A stretch of 64,000 nt of DNA from Torymus aiolomorphi. Lineage: Eukaryota > Arthropoda > Insecta > Hymenoptera > Torymidae. Positions 56,714 through 64,000 of the stretch are shown piece after piece. Numbering within the stretch: the first letter of the stretch is position 1; every line of letters begins with the position of its first letter. The position numbers and the translations under genes were made by a program. The notes under the pieces are model-generated. The model had not been told where the DNA came from and searched no databases. It was given only the letters and a program-made list of their open reading frames with translations. The stretch is from assembly GCA_036365515.1 (NCBI GenBank), contig CM070873.1, positions 88,805,948 to 88,869,947 on the forward strand. Reading direction: 5' to 3'.

Positions 56714-57451
56714 GGTGGTTCTCCTCGGACTCCCTAGTCAAAGCAGTGCTAAATGTAGAAATTACCTAAAATTTAAAAAAACCATAGTGTAATGTGATTT
56801 ATTTATTTAAAATGATAGAGATAGTCAATGTATTATAAATAAAGTGTATTTAACATGACTAAAATAACTTTTTTCACAAAATGGCGATATTCTAGAAACT
56901 AGATATTGTCACTACAAATAATTGTTGATAAATCACTGGAATCTTTTTTGTTTCTCAACCAATTTTAGTTTTCAAGGTCTCATTTTGCTCCTTAAGAAAT
57001 TTCATGGGGACTTGCCGAAGGAAAAATTAAAAGTTATTCAAAACTCAGAAAGTTATAGCCAATTAAAAGAATATTTTGTTTTAACGACGTGCATGAATTT
57101 ATGAATAACTTTTTGAGTTTTGAATAATTTTTAATTTTTCCTTCGGTAAGTCCCCACGAAATTTCTTAAGGAGCAAATTGAGACCTTGAAAACTAAAATC
57201 AGTCGAGAGAAACAAAAAAGATTCCAGTGATTTATCAACAATTGTTTGTAGTGACGATATCTAGTTTCTAGAAAATCGCCAGTTTGTGAAAAAAGTTATC
57301 TTAGTCATGTTAAATACACTTTATTTATAATACATGGACTATCTCTATCATTTTAAATAAATAAATCACATTACAACTATGGTTTTTTTTTAATTTTAGG
57401 TAACTTCTACATTTAGCACTGCTTTGACTAGGGAGTCCGAGGAGAACTATC
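56714..57451. mobile_element. TTAA-flanked long hairpin, 738 bp, GGTGGTTCTCCTCGG ends
   Basis: TTAA at 56710-56713 and 57452-57455. The left arm (GGTGGTTCTCCTCGGACTCC, then CTAGTCAAAGCAGTGCTAAA) is mirrored to the right end, and the pairing continues to an apex near 57085, giving arms of about 360 bp. Internal blocks such as GGTCTCATTTTGCTCCTTAAG pair with CTTAAGGAGCAAATTGAGACC. Non-coding: a 60-codon frame at 56922-57104 lies in the arm and apex. It is followed at once by a 24-bp copy of its own end and then by the next TTAA element. Confidence 0.88.
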
Positions 57452-57479
57452 TTAAGGAGTCCGAGGAGAACTACCTTAA
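57452..57479. repeat. Duplicated terminus between two TTAA elements
   Basis: TTAA, then GGAGTCCGAGGAGAACTACC (57456-57475), then TTAA. The 20 bases repeat the right terminus of the preceding element with small differences (ACTACC against ACTATC). So three TTAA copies occur within 28 bp, between the elements at 56714 and 57480. Confidence 0.9.
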
Positions 57480-58163
57480 GGGAGTTCTATCGGTACGACG
57501 CAAGTCAAAGAGTATTCCGGTTTCTGCTTGACTTCCTCAGTACGGGATATGACAACACCGCGTGCTGGTAGGGCACACTGCCCATACGTTGGAGCCTCTT
57601 GTTTATTAATACGACAAATACAAATATACAGAAGTATACTATTTCTTCCTTGCACTTCTTATTTATTTATTATTGTGTTAATTATTTATCTAATTTCCAT
57701 AAAATGATAAAAAAGAAATGCTATGTAAACGATTTTTCGAATCGGGGTCGTTTTAAAACACGCGCGTTCTAACCTTAAAATGCGGCGTTGTCACGTGATA
57801 TATGGTGGTCAAGTCGTGAGAAACGTAATACTTTACTATGCATTAATTTTTTTGTAGTGCTTAAATGCTCACAATCATAGTCATTGAAAGCTGTAAATGT
57901 TCGATGAATATTTATCTTGCATTACAAATATTTTGAAAAACATCTGTGTATTAACTTCTTTGTAATAAGTAAATGTGTATGGCGAAATTACAATTTTCCA
58001 TAAGAACCCGTGTTAATCAGCTAAAAATAAAAACATCGATATCTTTTTTTACAAGCTCGTTCGGCTTCTAAAATTTTAACTGGGTCATTTTTGCACCAAT
58101 TTCGAATAGTACACCAAATTTTAGAATATTCTGTGTTTTAATTCTTTCACCGATAGAACTCCC
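57480..58163. mobile_element. TTAA-flanked element, 684 bp, GGGAGTTCTATCGGT ends
   Basis: TTAA at 57476-57479 and 58164-58167. The ends GGGAGTTCTATCGGT and ACCGATAGAACTCCC are perfect over 15 bp. The inner arms are less clearly paired. The interior has a CG-containing block near 57740-57810 (TTTTCGAATCGGGGTCG, GCGGCGTTGTCACGTG). No coding frame is apparent. It abuts the duplicated terminus of the 56714 element, so one or both inserted at the same TTAA. Confidence 0.85.
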
Positions 58164-58734
58164 TTAAATATACAAGAATAGTCTAGATTTTAGACAATTC
58201 AGCAGTTTTCAATTATATCAATTCACATTTTTGCGAAAATATAAATCAATTAATGAGATTTTAAAATAATATTTAATCAGTTGCAGTTTTAAATATTCAC
58301 TAAAAGTGCATTATATTATTCACTCTTCTATAAAAACTGCTCCGAATTGATTGGTATGTAGCCTCATCAAACTTAATTTATTACTCCATTAAATTAATTA
58401 TTGGTCCCAAAAATATAAAGTTTACGCAAAAACAAACTTATTTTTTTACCTGAAACTTTTGAAGAAGTAGTGTTATAAAGTTTATAGCATTGTATTCTTT
58501 TTTATGATTTGATGTATTTGTTTTTATAATAACGTAATTTTGATAATGACTTTATACATCTCCTTCTTCATTGAAAAATTATTTTCGGAAAATACTTTTT
58601 ATTGTCAAACGATAAAATGAGTAAAAATCAAATAATCTTTATAAAACTATATAAATATTTAGCTTATTATATTTCACAGATAAATTGTTGAAAACTGCGC
58701 GGCTTCAAGATCGTGGATATTTTGGTGGATTTTC

Positions 58735-58868
58735 GTTGTTTAACTTTAATCTACCATAACTTTGGAAGAAATGAATATTTTTTAATTCTACAAAAGACAC
58801 TGAAAGCTCGTTTCCTTTAGTATTATTTTTCATTTTTACAATTATATATAGGGCTTCTCTAGACTCAA
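58735..58868 (+). repeat. Dispersed repeat, copy matching 48960-49085
   Basis: Contains TAACTTTGGAAGAAATGAATATTTTT, GAAAGCTCGTTTCCTTTAGT and TTTTTACAATTATATATAGGGCTTCTCTAG-type blocks in the same order as the copy near 49 kb. The two copies are diverged but clearly related. Confidence 0.55.
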
Positions 58869-58966
58869 AAATTAACAAAAAAATTCATCTATATTAACTG
58901 GGATAAGAGATATAAAACTTTTACCTGTGGGTTTCATACAGATTGGTTAATCTTTACTCCTGTTAA

Positions 58967-59655
58967 GGTAGTTCACCCGGTCGAAACAGCAGTTTTAGTT
59001 TTTGTATTTTTTAAATAATGTTTTATTAAGTTGATAATCCAAGAGATAGGACATGTAACAAATATATACTAGAAGGAGCATAAGAGAATTTTTTTCAGAC
59101 AAATTCAGGCAATAATCACGATGCTATTGTTATAATTAAAGACAAAAACTTCAATAAGTTTCTCTAATTTTTTTATTTTTTATTCGATCTTAACGAAATA
59201 AAACTTATTTTGTTCGTTAATAAATTTCAGGAGGATTATCGGTGGGAAAATTTATGATACAAGTTACCAGTACGGCGCAATATCAATTTGTTTAAGAAAA
59301 GTAAGTCAAGTTTTAGAGTGTTTGAGATGAACAAATTGATATTGGGCCGTACTGGTAACTCGTATAACAAATTTTCCCACCGATACTTCCCCTGAAATTT
59401 CTTAACGAACAAAATAAGCTTTATTTCGTTAAGATTGGATAAAAAATAAAAAAATTAGAGAAACTTATTGAAGTTTTTGTCTTTAATTGTAACAATAGCA
59501 TAGTGACTATTGCCTCAATTTGTCTGAAAAAAATCGTCTTGTGTCCCTTCTAGTATATATTTGTTACATGTACTTACTCTTCGATTATCAACTAAATAAA
59601 ACATTATTTAAAAAATACAAAAACTAAAACTGCTGTTTCGACCGGATGAACTACC
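58967..59655. mobile_element. TTAA-flanked long hairpin, 689 bp, GGTAGTTCACCCGG ends
   Basis: TTAA at 58963-58966 and 59656-59659. Left end GGTAGTTCACCCGGTCGAAA; right end TTTCGACCGGATGAACTACC. Pairing runs the whole length to an apex near 59300-59325. For example ACCAGTACGGCGCAATATCA (about 59266) pairs with TGATATTGGGCCGTACTGGT-like sequence (about 59338). Arms of about 330 bp match closely, so this copy seems young or homogenised. It has no coding frame. Confidence 0.9.
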
Positions 59656-59659
59656 TTAA

Positions 59660-60370
59660 GTATCATTTGACAACGAAAAAGAATGTTTTTCGAAAATATT
59701 TTTGAATATCCCTTTATAAATTACCCTACGAATTTGAAGTTAGTATATACAATAATTTTCGAAAAATGATGATTTGAAAAAATGATTAAAAAAGTTTAAC
59801 TTCAAATATCCCTCAATCTTACGAATAGTTTTTCTTACCCAATAAACTTGATACAGAAATATAAAAGAAGCTACCGATTTGCAAAATTTCATAAAGATTA
59901 TGTTTTACTCCAGTTAAGTATTCTTCGACAACAAAAACGCATTTTTTATGAAAAATACATTTTATTTCTTAAACAAATGCAGATAGCAGATAGCCTATTA
60001 AAATTTTAAAAGATTAAAATTTATTTGATAAGTTGAATAATTGGAAAAAAAAATTCGGGAAGAAATTCAACATTTTTGAAGATATAAATTAAATAACAAA
60101 TAACAGAATATAGACAATTCGGTAGCTCGGTAACTCAGAGAAAAACCACCGATCGCGAAAACAGAACATAGATACATGTCGTAAAATTATAAATATTAGC
60201 TCTTATAACATCATTTTATGCCTTCAAAACAAAAGAAAATCACATAATTTAAATGGTTTTTGATCTTCTAAGTATCCTCAAACTCAGGAAAGAGAGTTAT
60301 CTGATCAAAATCGATCAATATGTTCTTAAGATATTCAACTTGTACGCACACTCACACTCGCACAGACACG

Positions 60371-60408
<38 letters not shown>

Positions 60409-61235
60409 GTGCGTGCGTGCGCAGACACGAAAAAATATTTTCTCAAAATGTTGAATTTCTATGCCAAATGCCTTAAAAAAAGTCTTTAAACAATTTTTGT
60501 ATCGAAAATTTTTCTCACAGTTCCGAAGCATCCTCTTCGGGGAAGCAAAATTTTAAATATTTAAATATTCAATACATGTAAAATAATCGAATTTTCATGA
60601 AATCTGATTATTGCCCGCGTCATTAAGCTGCTAATCTTGATTACCATATCCAATCATGTAACTGTACACAAAGGAACCTAAATTTAAATAGTATTCAAAG
60701 ATTTTTCGATAAACCTTTGCAGGAAATCATTCCGAAGTCAATAGTACCATTATCGGGAATTTAAAATAGTTCTATTTACAAGTTTAATTTCACTTGGATT
60801 TCTGTTTAATTTATTGATCGAATTATCTACATCTGATACAATGAATCTTTAATTTATGGTAATATCAAGCTTTTGAGATGCCAAACAATTTTCAAACGTA
60901 ACGTATTGCATGAATTGGAAGTTTTACCCTATACAGTACGCATTGTCTTATTTTACTCAATAATGACTTAAAAGATTTAAGTCGTGAGCACATAACAATT
61001 CTAGACAAAAAACGGTTTTTTGTTCCATCTATAATCAAAATATTTTTTCAATAATAATTATTAGTGAAGAGATAAGTGAAGAGATTGTAAATAAAAATTT
61101 AATATATACGTCTATTAACTATTTTGCTTTCCCATAAACGAAGCTTTGCGATAGTGAACAAATTTTTTTTCGAGAAAACATGATATAAATATTGTACATA
61201 CGACATATACTATTTAAAGAAAATGTCCGTATAGA
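59660..61235. other. AT-rich gene-free stretch
   Basis: No gene, no clear inverted-repeat element and no RNA gene seen apart from the (CA)n run. A short open frame at 60253-60489 crosses the (CA)n tract and reads it as Thr-His; it is an artefact. Confidence 0.4.
60373..60406. repeat. (CA)n microsatellite
   Basis: About 17 uninterrupted CA units, preceded by interrupted CACACTCGCACAGACACG and followed by GTGCGTGCGTGC. Confidence 0.92.
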
Positions 61236-61291
61236 TGTGTGTGTGTGGGTGTGTGTATGTGTGTGGTGTGTGTGTGTGTGTGTGTGTGTGT
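61236..61291. repeat. (GT)n microsatellite, interrupted
   Basis: GT units over about 56 bp with a few single-base interruptions (GTGGGT, GTATGT, GTGGTG). Confidence 0.92.
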
Positions 61292-61557
61292 ATAAGTATA
61301 CCGCTTTATCTCATGATCTACTCGATCGATTTTAACCGGTCAAGGCTAATTTTTTTCGATTTTTCTTACACGATTGGGGGCAATATCTCTTTTTGTCAGA
61401 CTCGATTTTCTTTTATTTTGTAGCGATTATTCAATTTTATGAAGATTTTTTTATGAAGATTAATAAAAAAATCTTTAAAAAAATATGAGTGTAAATATGA
61501 CATGAAATGATCCTGCTGTATTATGAGTTCACTATATATGCAGGATAAAATTCTTTA

Positions 61558-61759
61558 CTCTTTAAATATGAATAAGTGAAAAGTCGCAACTAGTACAAAT
61601 AAGTGAAAAAATCAACTCATCTTTTAGTGAATATTCACTTATTACACAGTGAAAATTTTATTCCACTGCTTCAGTAAGTGAATATTCACTAAAGTATTAG
61701 TAGATTTTTTCAGTTGTTCACACAAGTGAATAACTTTTCACTCATTAATATTTAGAGAG
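61558..61759. mobile_element. Small AAGTGAAAAG hairpin element, copy 1
   Basis: The left end CTCTTTAAATATGAATAAGTGAAAAGT is mirrored by ACTTTTCACTCATTAATATTTAGAGAG. TA flanks both sides. Inside, the palindromic core AGTGAATATTCACT occurs twice (about 61628 and 61679), so the element is a hairpin of hairpins. About 200 bp, non-coding. A diverged second copy is at 62117-62301. Confidence 0.75.
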
Positions 61760-62116
61760 TACAATTTAAATAAAATTATGCAGCTAGCTATAGTTAGTCC
61801 TAAGTTATTGATGAAAACGTAATTTTTTGTAAATACGTTATATTTCGAAACCAAAAAAAGATGTTGTCATGAATATTTTTTTGTTTATGAAGAATAAAGA
61901 ATACTATAATTTGCTAAATTTTTAAGTCTTTTTCATGATTATTTTTTAAGAAAAAAAAAAATAATTTATAAAAAATATTGATTTTCTTGGCCGCGCGATA
62001 ACTAGAGTAAAATTGTCTTAATCGCGTTGAAATTTTTAAGGCGTAGATTTTGGAAATCTTTCGGCTGAGTAATTCTTTGCGCAAAAGAATTGGTTTATAA
62101 ATTTCAAAGTTACATG

Positions 62117-62301
62117 CTCTGTAGAAATGAATATGTGAAAAGTCGTTCACTGGTACAAATAAATGAAACATTAACTAATTATTTAGTGAATATTCACTTA
62201 TTGAAGTAGTGGAATAAAATTTTCATTATTTGTACCATTAATTTTTTTCACTTATTCGTACTATTAAACGACTTTTCACATATTCATGCAGATTTAGAGA
62301 G
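62117..62301. mobile_element. Small AAGTGAAAAG hairpin element, copy 2
   Basis: Left end CTCTGTAGAAATGAATATGTGAAAAG; right end CTTTTCACATATTCATGCAGATTTAGAGAG. Same terminal design as the copy 360 bp to the left, including the AGTGAATATTCACT core near 62186 and a TTCACTTATT/GTACAAATAA block. Confidence 0.75.
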
Positions 62302-64000
62302 TTGGGCTAAAGTTTGTTTAAACCTTTTATTGAAATCATAATATCTCGAGAACGGCTTTATGATCAGCTTGTTTTAGTTGTTTTTACATAATAGTTTAGT
62401 ATAAGTTCTAGTTTATTGTGAATATCCATAGAAGAAATTTTAGCGTGACACAATTAATTAATGGCATTAAAAATTAACTCATAAAATCAAGAATATCGGC
62501 CTCTTACTGAATAAAAATTAAATAATAAATATTTTGATGCATTCGATCAACACAATAGCTCTTTACAATACCAGCAAAATATTAATTTTCTTTTCCTTTT
62601 ACGTGTGACATGTTATAGGTAAAGTAAGTTTCTCATAGTATTAAATAAGTTCTTAATTTATTCAAATACAAGGTGAAATTGCTTTCGACGTATTTTATAA
62701 TTATTAATTACGCGAGTAAGTGGAAGAATTTTCATTAGCGAGTAAAAGTATAGACTATAACATTATTAAATGAGATTTGGATGCCTAAGATAAGCATCAT
62801 GCTGGCACGTAAGACAAGTCCACAGAGCCATGTACGTATTGGCGAGGCGGGAGAAAGAGTCAAAGAGAGTCTCGGGGCCTGCGCGCAAGGTACGAAGGAC
62901 ACGAGTCACGAGAGCCGTGACGCGCTAGATGTACGGATTAATTAACGATAAGGCCTAATGAGCGGCAGGTGAACGAATAACCAGCCGCTGCTATCCTGCG
63001 CACGCTCGCGCTCACAGCCGTGCGCACGCGGGCGATACAAACGCATCCCTGAAAGTTCATCCAGCACCCTCGGTAAACACCACACACACACACACATACA
63101 CTCACACAAGTGTGCAACTCGCGCGGGCGCGAGGCGCATAGATGGAGGCAGCAAGATAACCGGGAAGTGCTCGAGTTGCAATTCCGTACGTGCGCCGCCC
63201 GACGATGTGCGAGCGTACCCGTGTTTCTCCCGATAATGAGGATGAAAAGGGAAGGCGACGCAGTTCGCCAGTTCCTTCAAGCTTAATCCGATTACTTTTC
63301 CAATAAATTATCGCGCTTGCTTACTTGCGCAGCCGATACATGCGCCTGCAGCTATCCACACCACCATAATTAATAGCAGATTTCAATCGTTGAAATTTAT
63401 AACGTGCTGTCTCTGAACAGTGGGAACTGTTATATCATCAAAGTGTAAGAAACATTCCTCGCTTTAAGGGCCCGCACAGTCGCCAAAATTTTTCGACAGC
63501 TTATAATTGTTATATTGACGATACAACTTTTAGTCGGATTACGCCTCAATAAGAAGAATGGCGAAAGGGGAAAAGAGACCGAGAGAAGTAGAGAGAGAGA
63601 GAAAGGATGAAAAAGTCACGTCCTGTGAATTGTGGGCCACGTGACGGAGGCGTGAGCAAGGCGCGACGCAATGGAACAATGCCATCGGCGCTCTTCGAGG
63701 AGGAATGTCACCGTGTGCCGCACCCATGTCTTCGCTCGGCGATCAGTCCATAACCGCAGCAAGAGAGCCGCGACTCTCCGACGCACACGAGCAAGCTCCT
63801 GCCGCTGCTGACTTTCGTTACATTGCCTTTTAACAATGGCGCCTCCTTTTGCCTTTATTTTTTTCACGCCCCGCGCGATCTTGCCTTTGCATTACAAATT
63901 ACTTCCACGGGCATGAATGCCGAACAAAACTGACGCCGATCACTTTTTACCTCCCAATTATAATCATATTCGAGCTCTTTTCACTTTTGTCAAAATCGAG
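62302..64000. other. AT-rich then CpG-rich gene-free end of window
   Basis: AT-rich to about 62800, then CpG-rich to the end, with short frames on both strands at 62942-63280 and 63539-63867 that have no domain. A (CA)n run lies at about 63077-63096. The CpG-rich part resembles the islands at 14.8-39 and 42.6-51.2 kb and may be regulatory. Confidence 0.4.

Noticed and set aside
55721..59655. Assignment of the TTAA elements to piggyBac
   Set aside because: TTAA duplication fits, but ends begin GG and not the usual CC, and no transposase is present. I leave the class open between Kolobok-like, piggyBac-like and undescribed.
60253..60489. 78-codon frame across the (CA)n tract
   Set aside because: Its middle is microsatellite translated as Thr-His, with no domain on either side.

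Overview
This window looks like nuclear DNA from an insect. My best guess is a hymenopteran, possibly a parasitoid wasp. That guess rests on the sharp mosaic of CpG-rich and very AT-rich blocks, the abundant (GA)n/(CT)n tracts, and the dense family-structured small DNA transposons. It is an inference, not an identification. I find no convincing protein-coding gene, rRNA or functional tRNA. Open frames in the GC-rich blocks look like chance stop-poor readings of CpG-rich or simple-repeat DNA. The window is best read as a gene desert, probably intergenic or very long intronic DNA, mixing candidate regulatory DNA with transposon graveyards.

Layout: 0-2.4 kb holds two long hairpin elements with shared ends, the second carrying two smaller hairpins and a tRNA-like fragment. 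2.4-6.3 kb is unique-looking DNA with CpG-rich patches near 3.0-3.9 and 4.75-5.5 kb. 6.3-14.6 kb is a nested transposon block. It holds copies of a CCCTGG-ended repeat, a 388-bp hairpin, and a dimer of that hairpin split by a 4,537-bp element, which itself carries a palindrome about 2.46 kb long. 14.6-39.2 kb is a CpG-rich/AT-rich mosaic with microsatellites, candidate regulatory stretches and a CpG island at 36.6-37.8 kb that has paired YY1/Pho-like and GAGA motifs. 39.6-41.1 kb is an AT-rich element with CACTGT ends and a tRNA-like piece inside, followed by a second tRNA-like piece. 42.5-51.3 kb is again CpG-rich mosaic. 51.3-62.5 kb is a second transposon block: short tandem repeats, several small inverted-repeat elements, and a run of TTAA-flanked hairpin elements between 55.7 and 59.7 kb. 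62.8-64 kb returns to CpG-rich DNA.

The most notable structure is a set of at least seven inverted-repeat elements flanked by TTAA. Their ends begin TTAA|GG (one end TTAA|GA), most fit TTAA|GGNNGT, and most of them fold over nearly their whole length. They insert next to or inside one another. In one case an intact inverted copy inside the window acts as the empty site and shows TTAA duplication directly. If transcribed, the largest palindrome would give a hairpin RNA with a stem of about 1.2 kb.
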